64,000 bases of DNA from Tillus elongatus. Taxonomy: Eukaryota; Arthropoda; Insecta; Coleoptera; Cleridae. The position numbers were made by a program, and so were the translations under genes. Every line of letters starts with the position of its first letter. Position 1 is the first letter of the stretch. The DNA lies in the NCBI GenBank assembly GCA_964006375.1, contig OZ023267.1, forward strand, positions 85,297,406 to 85,361,405, written 5' to 3'. This document shows, one piece after another, positions 46,921-60,110 of this stretch. The notes below the pieces were generated by a model. It was given only the letters and a program-made list of their open reading frames with translations, made no database searches and was not told where the DNA came from.

Positions 46921-47023
46921 AACGTCTGTGCGAAATTACCAGTAAATCGTATGAGCGTTCGTTGCGAGTGCCGCGTATAGGACGTTTTAGGGACAACAAA
47001 GTAGGCGGAGTCTCACCTGGGCG

Positions 47024-47848
47024 CTGACTTGGCTGAGGCTGCACTGTGACCTACGCTTTCTCTTCACGACTTTTTTTCTCTCCAAGTTTTCCGTCTAATG
47101 TGACACAATTGAAAGGCACATGTTTGTTTATTTACTTCGAGCTGGTGTATTTGATAACCGGCTTGGTGCCTTCTCTGAATGCGTGTTTGGCGAGTTTACC
47201 GGGCAGAAGGTGCCTGACGGTGGTCTCGATCTCCCAGCTGGTTATCGTGGATCTGTTGTTGTAATGGGCGAGCCTGGAGGCTTCGGCGGTGATGCGTTCC
47301 AATATGTCGTTGATGAAGCTCTCCATTATGCTTATGGCCTTGATCGAGATACGGGGTCGGGATGTACTTGCTTCAGCATTTTGTAAATATAAATTGCGTA
47401 GCACTCCTTCATCCTCCGCGTCTTTTTGTCGCCCTTGGAGATGTTCTTCTGGGCCTTGCAGTTCTTCTTGATAACTTTACCTCTAGCCTTCGCTGGCATC
47501 TTGTCAGTTAACACAACAAACGTCGGAACGATAGTGACGGTCCGCATTCCTTTTTCTTTGGTCTTTAACTATATTTTTCGGTTGTTGCTTCCGTAAGTTT
47601 ACATGGCTTGTTTTTGGATTTTGTGTTGCACTTTAAATGGGTGTCGATTGTCATGACTGTCCGCACAGAAATCGACTTCGTTTTTGTTACGCGCCGCTGT
47701 GGACGTAGGTCACTCTCAAAGAATCCCGCCCCGTCATTCGTGCCGGCCAACTTCTATCTATAAAGGCATACCGCAATGACCACACCACTTTCAGAGGTGG
47801 CACGGCAGTGTATGTTCAAACAGATATTGACCACATTTTTTTCAGTTC
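47024..47848 (-). mobile_element. H2B cassette 4, right end deleted
   Basis: The left inverted end is at 47024-47055. Most of the 3' flank and the stem-loop are deleted (join near 47070), and the right end is lost by a join near 47848 to endonuclease sequence. Confidence 0.55.
47132..47499 (-). pseudogene. H2B: Histone H2B pseudogene, copy 4
   Basis: [39 protein letters not shown], then the shared 1-nt deletion near 47354. The second frame reads [56 protein letters not shown] and KYTSSK. The H2B product is otherwise full length. Confidence 0.92.
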
Positions 47849-48006
<158 letters not shown>

Positions 48007-48610
48007 AAATATCCTGGTATATTAGCATATTATTTTCTTTCGGACCCGTCAGCAATTAGTCATTTTATTGGCTTTTTAATGTTTATTAAATAACTCTCAT
48101 ACGACAAGTGAAATGCCAGATAAGGATTGTATTTTTGTGTTTGTTATGCCCTGTGTAGAATTAATATTAGATAACATTAAGAAAACTATGCATTAGGGAG
48201 ACTTCAATATATCATGTAAGCCGATAAAAACGAACCACGTTAAAAGACGTTCACACGCTGTGCAGCCAAAGGTCAAGATATAGGTCGCACATTGAGATCA
48301 CTTGTAACAAATTATAGTCCTTGAAAGGGAATGAAGAGCTCAGTTGAAGCATTTTTAAAAGGTTTTTGTCATTAGAAAATGACTAATTATAAGTGTGTCT
48401 AGTTTCATGTGTGGGAACGTATTAGATTTTACTTAAAAGAGGGTATACTAAAATGTAGTCAGAGAGTTTTTTATAAAAGACTAGAGTGACATGCTGCAGA
48501 TCACGTAGGAACTAATAAAGTCGATAATTATGTACATAGCTGGTATATTTTAAACGCTAGTGACTAGGCCTGGAATTTCGTTGTTCTCACGTTTGGGCGG
48601 AGCGACTTCA

Positions 48611-48617
48611 TATAAAA
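48611..48617 (+). promoter_or_regulatory. TATA-like box in the left arm
   Basis: tataaaa in a GC-richer stretch, about 90 bases before an ATG at 48699. The mirrored copy is in the right arm (about 55261-55267, minus strand). A promoter pointing inward is a suggestion only. Confidence 0.3.
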
Positions 48618-48698
48618 CTACGTACGATTGGGACATAAGGGAACGATTTTCATCGATATCTCAGAGTTAGCTCTTCTGCAAAGCTGTCTTCGAACGTA

Positions 48699-48818
48699 AT
48701 GTTCTTTAAGAGACTTGTGGAACCCTGTGGTGACGAGGCACAGCATACTATCGCAACGATCAATTCTGGCAGATTTATGCTGTGTTTAACACTGTGGGCT
48801 TCCCATAACCGCGTCTGA
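48699..48818 (+). CDS. Hypothetical 39-codon frame in the arm
   Basis: Reads MFFKRLVEPCGDEAQHTIAT, INSGRFMLCLTLWASHNRV, stop. The same frame is intact in the right arm on the minus strand with one codon changed. No family recognised. Conservation between arms may only reflect their recent common origin. Confidence 0.2.
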   Translation: MFFKRLVEPCGDEAQHTIATINSGRFMLCLTLWASHNRV

Positions 48819-48828
48819 AGTCAGCTGG

Positions 48829-49170
48829 TCATAGTGCGGGAATTATATAGGTCTTTTCCATAGCGTACTTGCGGAGAAAGCCTGTGGTAAACACTAGCGC
48901 CATGAATAAAATTCGAGCGAGAGTGTCGAAGTAGGGGACCTCTGCTGGTATTGTTAACGCGAATCGCACTACACCCCCCGCACATAGACGAGACCCAGGA
49001 GTCGAGCCGTCCCCGCTTGGAGGCCCTGTCGCAGCCTGTTGGGACCAGATGTAACAGCAAACGGTGAGTGTACCTTTAAAATGACATATGCTATCGGTGT
49101 CCCTATATTGTTTGCCCAATTTGATATATTTAAACGGAAACTTAAACCCTGTAAGTTTATTTGCCTGCAT
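48829..49170 (-). CDS. Hypothetical 113-codon frame in the left arm
   Basis: Contains QANKLTGFKFPFKYIKLGKQ, then CCYIWSQQAATGPPSGDGST and FDTLARILFMALVFTTGFLR. The right-arm copy (54705-55049, plus) has one extra Gly from a 3-nt indel and stays open. No known domain. The first part overlaps satellite-like sequence, so a chance frame is likely. Confidence 0.2.
   Translation of the reverse strand: MQANKLTGFKFPFKYIKLGKQYRDTDSICHFKGTLTVCCYIWSQQAATGPPSGDGSTPGSRLCAGGVVRFALTIPAEVPYFDTLARILFMALVFTTGFLRKYAMEKTYIIPAL
49064..49069 (+). promoter_or_regulatory. Possible splice donor in the left arm
   Basis: aacg|gtgagt fits the 5' splice-site consensus, placed at the border between GC-richer arm sequence and the AT-rich satellite. 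Unsupported by transcript data. Confidence 0.2.
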
Positions 49171-50690
49171 ATTATTTGAATAAATTTATTTGTGTATTAA
49201 ATGTTGCCAAGTTTGTTATATTTAATCTAAACTTGAAACTTAGCATTTTATTTACTATATATCATGTATAGAAAGTATCTTTTGCATCTAAATGTTGCCA
49301 AATATGCCATATGTAAACTAAGCTTGAAACCTAGCGTTTTAATTGTGAATATATAATGTACAGATATTATATTTTTTGTTACCGAAATCGGCGTATTTAG
49401 ACTATACTTGACCCCTAATATTTTAGTTATTTTTATTTGTGCATTAAAAGTTGCCAAGTTCGATATATTTAAACTAAAACTTGAGAGCTGAGATTTTGTT
49501 GATTTGTATATTATCAAAGCAAAATTATTCGTGCATTTGAATGTTGCCCAGTTTAGTAGATTTAAACTAAACTCGAAATCGGGAATTTTATTAGTTTGAG
49601 TAAAATTATTTTTGTGTTCAGAGTTGCCAAATTTGATATATTTGAATGAAACTTAAAGCCTGAAATTCTATTTGTTGGTATATTAGTTCATGAAACTAAT
49701 TGTGCACTCAAAAATATCACCAGACATGAAACCAGGAGTTTTATTTGCTATACGTTTTAATAAGGTTAGTTGTGCATTTGAATGTTTCCAAATTTAATAT
49801 GATTAAACTATAACTTGAAATCTGGAATTTTATCTGCTTGTTAGGTAAAGGAATTATCTCTACATCTAAAAACGTTGCCAAATTTAATATATTTAAACTA
49901 AACTTGAAACCTAGTATTTTAGCTGGTTGCATATTATACGTAGAAATTATTTGTGCGTTTAAATTGTATAAATTAAACTGAAACCTGAAATCTGGACGGT
50001 TATTTGTTTGCTAATCATGTAGAAAAATTATTTGTGTGTTCAGATGTTGCCAAATTTAACATATTCAGACAAAACTTGAAGTCTGGAATTTTAGTTTGTT
50101 TGCATATAGCATAGAGGAATTACTCGAGCATTGAAATGTTGCCAAATTTAATATATTTAAACTAAACTTGAAACCTAGTATTTTTGTTGGTTGTATGTCA
50201 TATGTAGAAATTATTTGTGCATTTAAATTGTATAAATTAAACTGAAACTTGAAATCTGGACTGTCATCTGCTTGTACAGTATCTAGAAAAATTATTTGTG
50301 CGTTCAGATGTTGCCAAATTTAACATATTCAGACTAAAACTTAAAGTCTGGAATTTTGACTTGTTTGCATGTAGCATAGAGGAATTACTCGAGCATTGAG
50401 ACGTTGCCAAATTTATTATATTTAAACTAAACTTGAAATTTGGAAACTTATTTGTCTACATTATGTCGAGAAATTATTTGTGCCGGTAAATGTCACAAAA
50501 TCTGATATATTCAAACTGAAACTTGAAGCCTGCAATTTACTTTGTATGTCATTCAGATAAATTACTTCCGCATCTGAAGAGTTGCCAAATTTCCTGATAG
50601 GTAAACTGAAACTTGAAATCAGAAACGTTACTAGCTCATGCCGTATTTAATGAAATTACTTTGCATTTGAAAACAAATATCTTGTTCACA
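49160..50690. repeat. Satellite A, about 89-bp units
   Basis: The core gttgccaaatttaatatatt followed by taaactaaacttgaaacc recurs every 87-91 bases, about 17 degenerate units. The first six (to 49692) belong to the left arm and are mirrored at 54183-54710. The rest are only in the core. Confidence 0.85.
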
Positions 50691-51580
50691 CCTAATGGAA
50701 TTTAAACTGAATCGTGAAACCAGAATTATGTAGCTCTTTATAATATAATTTAAATCTGAATCGTGAAACCAGAATTATGTAGCTCTTTATAATATGATTT
50801 AAATCTGAATCGTGAAACCAGAATTATGTAGCTCTTTATAATATAATTTAAATGTGAATTGTGACACCAGAAGTGCGTTGCTCTTGATAATATAATTTAA
50901 ATCTGAATCGTGAAACCAGAATTCTGTAGCTCTTTATAATATTATTTAAATCTGAATCCTGAAACCAGAATTATGTAATTCTTTATAATATAATTTAAGT
51001 CTAAATCGTAAAACCAGAATTATGTATCTCTTTATAATATAATTTAAATCTAAATCGTGAAACCACAATTATCTGGCTCTTTATAATATAATTTAAATCT
51101 GAATTGTGAAACCAGAAGTGCGTTGCTCTTGATAATATATTTTGAATCTGAATCGTGAAACCAGAATTAAGTAGCTCTTTATAATATAATTTAAATCTGA
51201 ATTGTGAAACCAGAAGTACGTTGCTCTTGATAATATAATTTGAATCTGAATCGTGAAACCAGAATTAAGTAGCTCTTTATAATATAATTTAAATCTGAAT
51301 TGTGAAACCAGAAGTACGTTGCTCTTGATAATATAACTCAAATCTGAATCGTGAAACCGGAATTATGTAGCTCTTTATAATATGGTTTAAATCTGAATCG
51401 TAAAACCAGAATTATGTAGCTCTTTATAATATAATTTAAATCTCAATCGTGAAACCAGAGTTATGTAGTTCTTTACAATATAATTTGGGTCTAAATCGTG
51501 AAACCAGAATTCTGTAGCTCTTTATAATATAATTTAAATCTGAATTATGAAACCAGAAGTATGTATCTTATTATAATGTG
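50690..51580. repeat. Satellite B, 49-bp units
   Basis: atctgaatcgtgaaaccaga and attatgtagctctttataat make up a 49-bp unit repeated about 18 times with high similarity. A two-unit higher-order pattern (...aagtacgttgctcttgataa alternating with ...attaagtagctctttataat) is visible at 51080-51340. Confidence 0.9.
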
Positions 51581-52030
51581 AATTAAGTTTGAATCTGGAA
51601 ACCAAAATTATGCAGCTCTTTAGAATATAATTTTGAATCTGAAACTTGAAAACGAGAGGTCCGTAGCTCTATATAAAATAATTTGAATCTGAAATTTGAA
51701 ATCAACAGTATCTAGTCTTACATAATACAATTTTGAACCTGAAATAGGAAACCAGCAATATCTTGCTCTACATGAGGTAATCTTAAACCCGAAACTTACA
51801 ACTGAAGGTATGTAATTCCATCTCTGTGTAATATTGAAACTGAAACTTGAAGTCAAAAATATGTGGCACACTTTTAATGCACTTTGAAACTAAAACCTGA
51901 AGTTAGGAATCTCATTATTTCATATGTTACCTGATGAAATTGTTTTGTACCTGAAACATACATCTTGGCTCCCCCTTTTGTATTAAACTAAAACTTGAAA
52001 TTGAGAATATGTGGTGTGCACTGGACGGTT
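51580..52030. repeat. Diverged satellite B-like units
   Basis: Units with aatctgaaacttgaaaa and gtagctctatataa become longer and less similar towards 52030. They share taaactaaaacttgaaa with satellite A, so A and B may have a common origin. Confidence 0.6.
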
Positions 52031-53060
52031 CGGAAAATAAAGCAAAGGGATATAGAATAAATGAAGTACTTTCCCCTGTGTTTTGACAAAGTTGTGTAAT
52101 TATTCTCCTTGTGTCTAGAATGACATTCAGGTGAAGCCTTGTTTCACGAAGTGCCACTATCCGAACATTTAAGACCTCCAGTGAGGCATAGTCTATGAAG
52201 GACTTCGCGATTTATCACAATTTTGCATGACTGAAACGAGAGGGCAACCTGAAGGTCAGTAATTAGTTGAAAGGCTTGCGATACACGTCAAAATATTGGG
52301 CGAGGTAGTATTAGGTTTGTTACCGTCTCCGCTTAGTCAGTCAACAGTGATCTGGCCTGAATTACAACAATACCTTCCCCTTGCGCCTCCTACAGCCTAC
52401 AGGTCCAAAACAAAATACTTTTCAAGCGGTATTTGGGTGAACTTTCTACTTCTTGACCTGCCAAACCTCCGAAAATCTAAGACCTCCAGTGAGGCTATAG
52501 CCCAAGAAAGGGCTCGCGAAAAATCTTAACTGTGGCACCATGGAAGTGGAAAAGGCAACCCAAATGCGCAATGCGTCATTTCCTAGTGACCAATGGCCAG
52601 ATGAGAGACGTAGAGGGAGGAGTCGGTTAGCCTCAAGTATATGCCCGGGTGTGGTGTCGTGTTCTGCGGTGTTGCTCAATCAGTCCCACGGTAATAAAGC
52701 AAAGACAAACTAAAACTGAAATTTGAACGATTAAACCAATAAAATCTAAATAATGAACAATGAAATGAAAATACCAATCTTTAATTCTACACCACTGTGG
52801 GAACTGAGAGTGACATCGGAGACCTTGATCCACACCAGGTCATCACCCCTCCAAGCGATCCAAATTTTTATGCTAGTGCATTTCCCATATGTGTAATATT
52901 AGGCCCATCCGTGTGATTTCTCGTAGCAATAGGGCGCCTAGATGTCTGTGCTTTCATGTCCGTTTCACTGTATTGGTCCAATGGGAAACTTTGTTAAATA
53001 AATTAAGTGTTTGCGAATTATAACGTTTCTCTCACAATGTTCCAACCCATAGTCTGAACA
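52031..53060. other. Unassigned core sequence with a partial duplication
   Basis: aagacctccagtgaggc occurs at 52170 and 52481 in similar contexts, about 310 bases apart. Open frames at 52296-52529 and 52446-52679 are overlapping on opposite strands and match nothing I recognise. Confidence 0.35.
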
Positions 53061-53230
53061 AAGCAATGTATAATGGGCAGATTTTCCTGGCAAATTTTCT
53101 AGGAGAATCTGTATGGTCCAAATAGATTAAACATTTCTTTGTTTTATTTCAATTAGATAGTCAGATCCCCAGTCCATGCGAGTCCTGAGCTGACATTTAA
53201 TTAAAAGCCAGATCTGCAGTGGTATGGACG

Positions 53231-53262
<32 letters not shown>

Positions 53263-54182
53263 ATGTTTACTCTATTTGGAATGGACAGATTTTTCTGGCT
53301 AATTTTCCAGGAAAATCTGACCGTTCAAACAGATTAAACATTGCTTTGTTTTAATTAGATATTAGGATTCCCACGCCCATGCCAGTTCTGAGCTTACTTT
53401 TAAATAAAAGGCAGCTCAGAACTGGTATCGGCGAGGGAATTCGACTGTCTAATTAATGTTTAATCTCTTTGGAATGGGCAGATTGTCTTGGCTAATTTTC
53501 CAGGAAAATCTGCCCGGTCCAAATAGATTAAACATTACTTTGTTTTAATTAGATAGTCGGATTTCCACGTCGATGCCACTTCTGAGCAGACTGTTAATTA
53601 AAAGCCAGCTCAGAACTGGTATGGACAAGGGAATCCGACTGTCTAATTAATGTTTAATCTATTTGGAATGGGCTAATTTTCCAGGCTAGGTTTTCAGGAA
53701 AATCTGCCCGGTATAAATAGATTAAACATTGCTTTGTTTTAATCAGTCTGTCCCACTTCATGCCACTTCTGAGCTGAGTTTTAAATAAAGCCAGCTCAGA
53801 ACTGTTATGGACGGGGGAATCCGACTGTTTAATTAACGTTTAATCTATTTGGAATGGGCTGATTTTCCTGGCTAATTTTCCAGGAAAATCTGTCCGGTAC
53901 AAATAGATTAAACATTGCTTTGTTTTAATTAGGCAGTCAAATTCCCCCGTCCATACCAGTCCTGAGCTGGCTTTTAATTATAAATCAGCTCAGAACTGGC
54001 ATGAATGTGGGAATCAGACTATCTAATTAAAACAAAGCAATGTTTAATCTTTTTGTACCAGGCAGCTTTTCCTGGCTAATTTTCCAGGCAAATCTGCCCG
54101 GTCCAAATAGATTAAACATTGGTTTGTTTTAATTAGATAATCGTATTCCTACGTCCATGCCACTTCTGAGATAACTTTTACT
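53060..54182. repeat. Satellite C, alternating inverted 97-bp monomers
   Basis: About six units of 184-207 bp. Each contains two palindromes: one centred on ttttaattaaaa within gagctggc...gccagctc, the other on the ttcc/ggaa pair within cagattttcctgg. This equals monomers of about 97 bp arranged head-to-head then tail-to-tail. Single dispersed copies lie at 3690, 15763 and 30300. Confidence 0.85.
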
Positions 54183-55872
54183 ATGAACTAATATACCAAC
54201 AAATAGAATTTCAGGCTTTAAGTTTCATTCAAATATATCAAATTTGGCAACTCTGAACACACAAATAATTTTACTCAAACTAATAAAATTCCCGATTTCG
54301 AGTTTAGTTTAAATCTACTAAATTGGGCAACATTCAAATGCACGAATAATTTTGCTTTGATAATATACAAATCAACAAAATCTCAGCTCTCAAGTTTTAG
54401 TTTAAATATATCGAACTTGGCAACTTTTAATGCACAAATAAAAATAACTAAAATATTAGGGGTCAAGTATAGTCTAAATACGCCGATTTCGGTAACAAAA
54501 AATATAATATCTGTACATTATATATTCACAATTAAAACGCTAGGTTTCAAGCTTAGTTTACATATGGCATATTTGGCAACATTTAGATGCAAAAGATACT
54601 TTCTATACATGATATATAAGTAAATAAAATGCTAAGTTTCAAGTTTAGATTAAATATAACAAACTTGGCAACATTTAATGCACAAATAAATTTATTCAAA
54701 TAATATGCAGGCAAATAAACTTACAGGGTTCAAGTTTCCGTTTAAATATATCAAATTGGGCAAACAATATAGGGACACCGATAGCATATGTCATTTTAAA
54801 GGTACACTCACCGTTTGCTGTTACATCTGGTCCCAACAGGCTGCGACAGGGCCTCCAAGCGGGGACGGCGGCTCGACTCCTGGGTCTCGTCTATGTGCGG
54901 GGGGTGTAGTGCGATTCGCGTTAACAATACCAGCAGAGGTCCCCTACTTCGACACTCTCGCTCGAATTTTATTCATGGCGCTAGTGTTTACCACAGGCTT
55001 TCTCCGCAAGTACGCTATGGAAAAGACCTATATAATTCCCGCACTATGACCAGCTGACTTCAGACGCGGTTATAGGAAGCCCACAGTGTTAAACACAGCA
55101 TAAATCTGCCAGAATTGATCGTTGCGATAGTATGCTGTGCCTCGTCACCACAGGGTTCCACAAGTCTCTTAAAGAACATTAAGTTCGAAGACAGCTTTGC
55201 AGAAGAGCTAACTCTGAGATATCGATGAAAATCGTTCCCTTATGTCCCAATCGTACGTAGTTTTATATGAAGTCGCTCCGCCCAAACGTGAGAACAACAA
55301 AATTCCAGGCCTAGTCACTAGCGTTTAAAATATACCAGCTATGTACATAATTATCGACTTTATTAGTGCCTACGTGATCTGCAGCATGTCACTCTATCTT
55401 TTATAAAAAACTCTCTGACTACATTTTAGTATACCCTCTTTTAAGTAAAATCTAATACGTTCCCACACATGAAACTAGACACACTTATAATTAGTCATTT
55501 TCTAATGACAAAAACCTTTTAAAAATGCTTCAACTGAGCTCTTCATTCCCTTTCAAGGACTATAATTTGTTACAAGTGATCTCAATGTGCGACCTATATC
55601 TTGACCTTTGGCTGCACAGCGTGTGAACGTCTTTTAACGTGGTTCGTTTTTATCGGCTTACATGATATATTGAAGTCTCCCTAATGCATAGTTTTCTTAA
55701 TGTTATCTAATATTAATTCTACACAGGGCATAACAAACACAAAAATACAATCCTTATCTGGCATTTCACTTGTCGTATGAGAGTTATTTAATAAACATTA
55801 AAAAGCCAATAAAATGACTAATTGCTGACGGGTCCGAAAGAAAATAATATGCTAATATACCAGGATATTTCA
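54183..55872. repeat. Right arm of the long inverted repeat
   Basis: Mirror of 48005-49692. It abuts satellite C on the inside, whereas the left arm continues into satellite A, so the right arm was added by inversion of a piece that ended inside satellite A. Confidence 0.9.
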
Positions 55873-55921
55873 TGGCCGCCGGAAATTTTGATGTCGACGG
55901 TGCTTGCCGACAAAGACATAA

Positions 55922-56218
55922 AAATTTGAACAAAGTCACCCTAAGCCCATAACTTATCCGACGCCTCTGTCAAAGTACATGCTAATGTAACATACATTCC
56001 CTATCATACTCGGAAATAATATTTGAAGAGACCCGTACCCTAAACGTATAAACTATCCGACGCCTCTGCCAACGTACAAGTCAAAACACCATTCATTTAC
56101 TATCATCATATTCGGAATTAAAAAAATTGAATAAACTCCTACCCTAAACATGTAAATTTTGCGACGCCTATGCCAACGCACAAGCCGATGTATTTTGCCT
56201 TCCGTATCATATTAGCCT
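55922..56218. repeat. About 100-bp tandem repeat, 3 units
   Basis: aactatccgacgcctctgcc recurs at about 55955, 56054 and 56158, with flanking ccctaaacgtata and attcccta..atcat blocks. Confidence 0.8.
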
Positions 56219-59200
56219 ACCTCGAGCGGGGAAACATGTTGCCGGATGGTAACGCGTTAAACACTCCTACACTGCCGCCGTATCTCTCTTAGAACATAAG
56301 ACTGAATTTCCCCATCTCAACAGTGGCGGGCTGCTTAGAATGCAATGTTTGGGTGTCGGGTATTTACAATGTACACTTCTTGTGGAGAATTTTCACATAG
56401 AAGTAATCACTTAGGCAAAACGAACCCAGACCAACGACGTGACTTGACTGAAAATATACCAATCCATATAGGAGTCTTATCCTGCTTGGAACATACAGCT
56501 GATCGCATGATGTCAGAAAAACAACAATTTAAGATTACAGAGCTTGGACCTAAGAGCATGTTTAAAGCTAAGATATGATCGGATTTAAAATGGGGACGTA
56601 ATGGCATCAACTGACCATTGGAAAACGTTGCCACGTTTAAACCAAACCTGCGTAAAACATTAGCATTGCATCGACAGAACCAAATACAATAATATAATAT
56701 CAAAGCAAGTTTCAAAATAAAATATTAGCTGCTGCGGCTAGTTAGACTTAATTAAAGAATTTAGGAGAACAAAATTCACATTGGGACCCTGAAGCAGACA
56801 CTCACATATGTAATCTCTGTTGGACAATGTCGCAAAGCTAAAATAACCGCGTGCAAATTTGAATACATTGACGTAAGCAAGGTACTTACGTAACTACTGA
56901 CAAGAGACTAAAGCAAGTTTTAAACCATCACGACATTACGTGCTAAAGATGGTCAAGCTTATTGAAAGCAAGGCAAAACAAAAGTAAAGTGCACGGATGC
57001 TATTATGAATAAACAAATTACAAGCAGTAGAAGAAATGATGACTATTTTATCTCGCACGTAGCACAGACCCCAAAGTCATTTCCACCTCACCATACCAGG
57101 AACAGGGACGTATCATATAATCCCCCTTCACCTCAGTCAGTCGTGTAGGGATCCTTAACGTGCCCAACATTACATGACACACGGCACCGACGCTTCGTGC
57201 CGCCGTAGACGGAGCATGAAAACCTCCAAATAGATCAACCACAATCCCAAAACCTGAGTTACTGGAAAACTTACAGCATGTATGGAAAAGAAAATACCGC
57301 TTACACTGGGAGCCTACCCGACTGGAAATCGAACGGAGGACCTCTGTCCACGGGTACACACACTATTACCACCAGATCGCTGAAACACATGGGATTAAAA
57401 CCGTTGACAGAATAAAAGGTAAAACTAAAGCAATAATAATAGCAAAACCTGTTGGATGCAATCCAGGACAAAAAATGCTTTCAACAACGTCACTCGACAG
57501 ATGGTAGAGCTTGAACACATCAACGATGTGCTAAACCTACAACAAATTAAAAACTGTCGGGGACAGAGAATTATGGATATGGTGACAAAGCGACGTCTCC
57601 TTTAGACTGTGGTGATAACCAAATCTATAGAGAAAATGCAAACGTTCACACACAAGTGTAAGCCAGATTACAACATTTTAAACAGCCCTGTATCTAAGCT
57701 ACATTCTACAGATTTGCACGGGCAATCGTGCTGAATTTAGGCACAATTTGGCATGTCTAGTCCAGCGATGTCTTCCGGAATGTTACCTTGACAGACAACC
57801 CACCTTGGTTATCTCGCTGGTAGGTGTACTGGTCACGGCTTTGAAGTGTAATATCCCCAAACGCTGATCGAATTTTTACAAACAAAAGGAACAAAGCAAC
57901 TAATATGATACAACTAAAATGGCAACATAGCATGATATTGTGTAATACCTAATTTAAACATGTTTTGTTTTAAAGAAAATGCATCTTAGTCTGTCTTGCA
58001 TTGTTGACTAATATGTACTTGAATACCTGACTCCATTAAATTACTACGGGTGACCTGAAATGTATTCACTTACCTTACTTTAAAGGCCTCTACATTTGCT
58101 TACTAAGAATGAATAATTTTCTGGGCTACCAGGATGGATTAAGGCGTGAAAATCTAGGGTTAGGACCAGGTTGTGTCCTATTTAACTAAGCCATTCTTTA
58201 AATATTTACCAGAAGTAGCAAAATACCACTACACGAATTGATGAACAAATAGAGATATATATTTATGGAGTCTTAAAATGATCATAATAGCTTTTGAAAG
58301 TTGAACAGCAACCGAGCAGAAAAATAAAACCAGTGAGAGCGGTGGTGGAAAGAGAAGGAAGTGGAACAACAAAATTTACTTAACAGCCAATGTAACATCG
58401 GTAAGCTCGATCAAAGTCCAAACCTAAAACATGGTTGGTTTAAACATGAAAGTGGATTGTGATTCTATGAACATGATGTGTCATGTGAATGAAAACAATG
58501 ATCCTGATTTTAGAAAACATCGACCACCAAATGTGAGAGAAGTGAGAACCCATTCGATAGCGACGACTGTATGAAACGATCAAGCTTAACAAAAACACCT
58601 CTACACAACGATCACCTACTTGAATCTTCCACTTACAACGTGACCAAAATCGATACTGAAATGGTTTGTTATAAACTTCTCTTCTGTTCGAGAGACACCT
58701 GACTGGTGAAGGCTCATACTAATTGATTTCCATCTGTGCACATCAAAGTACATTTTGATATTTATATCAACTGGTTCCATCTAACCGTATAATAATAACA
58801 AATATGTTAATATACATTTGTGTTAAGTGTTAATAAATTAATATAAACGGAAAATGTTTTTTATTTTAGTAGCTAAGCAACCTTCGTTGTTAATCGTATA
58901 AAGTATTGTGAATCGTGCTCGTTAGAAGTGTGTGCTCTGGACATCTGCGCAATGAAGCCCACAAATTAAAAGTTTGTGAATCGTGAGTAGTTGAAAAAGT
59001 GCTTATGATAAATGAAGCTTTCCAAATAGAATGGCTACTTATCGTATTAATACGAATAGCAGTAACATATAAACTATGAAACATGTATTGTTTCAGCTAA
59101 TTGAAGCTGCTTCAGCTAAACATGATGCAATTGAAATAAACTTGGAATTGTTTGGGTTGTATATGCTTCAAAATGAATAAAGAAAACAAATGAAATCATT

Positions 59201-59529
59201 CAATAAAAAAAATGTTACAGTCAACTAATATCTATCAGAATTTCATCGAGGAAATTTAGAGTGCAGAATTGGAGTTTGCAGAAGGATTGAGTGGATTGAT
59301 ATTGGAACGTCTTTTGTGACTGGACAGAAATATTAATAAATGTATTTTAAAACAAAAGTAATAAATACATTTTACTTTTACAGTGGTTCTTTTATTTATG
59401 TAACAAGTATACAATTTAAGTAAATAGTAGCATACAATTTCTAGTACAACAAATACATTTTCTTTTATCAAATTTAACAGCGTGATACATACATATTGGA
59501 TGGCCTCCTACAAGTTTCGGCAATCGTCA
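56219..59529. other. Unrecognised 3.3-kb sequence, no gene supported
   Basis: The longest frames (56407-56715 and 57048-57359, minus) show no recognised domain and no repeats elsewhere in the window. This is the only large stretch without similarity to the mobile-element mosaic, so it may be older host DNA or part of an element I do not know. Confidence 0.4.
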
Positions 59530-60110
59530 TCATTTTTCAAATTGATAAAATCCCCGCTGTAATCACATTTGAATAACACCTCTTTAATATACCTTTTCAT
59601 GATAACACCTTTCGCGAGTTAACTTTCTTGTTAACAGACTTGAATTTTTAAAAGAATTTATTGATTATAGTTACACACAATACTCATGAATAATAATAAA
59701 AATGATAAAGATAAATTCTGACAACCTAAAAGGGACTCTTTCAATAACAATGTAGGAATGTCTGTCCGTGGTCTGGTAACTTCCATATATAGTTTCTGGT
59801 GTGGCGTGGACCGAGAGGCGGTTTCCACACTAGGTTGCTGTTTTAAAGGTGGCTGGTTTCTGAGTTGAAGGTGATCTTGACAGGTGGCCGTTTGCTGAGT
59901 TGGGTCTAGTTTTTTACCCACCCATGAATAGTCTATTCTAATTGCGCTGCTGTTAATTAATCATTTCGTCAGCGACCTTGGGTGTTGAATCGAGATTTGT
60001 ACTTCTTATATACATTGTATGAGGTGGCCATCGTTATCTCCTCCATCCTTTAGAGAACGAAGCCTATGGTTCGTTTCGAATAGTAATCGGGAATCAAGTG
60101 GTTGGTTTGG
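59530..60110 (-). repeat. Errantivirus 3' LTR-like segment
   Basis: Same as 45048-45480. Starts without a TA tract: 59530-59570 (gataaaatccccgctgtaat) joins directly to the unrecognised sequence. Confidence 0.45.

Noticed and set aside
50690..51580. CRISPR-like regular repeats
   Set aside because: Units are contiguous 49-bp satellites without variable spacers, in a eukaryotic context.
52296..52679. Opposite-strand frames in the satellite-rich element
   Set aside because: They overlap each other on opposite strands, have no motif, and could not be assigned to a transposase.
57048..57359. 103-codon minus-strand frame
   Set aside because: No domain recognised and no support from neighbours; kept only as part of unassigned sequence.
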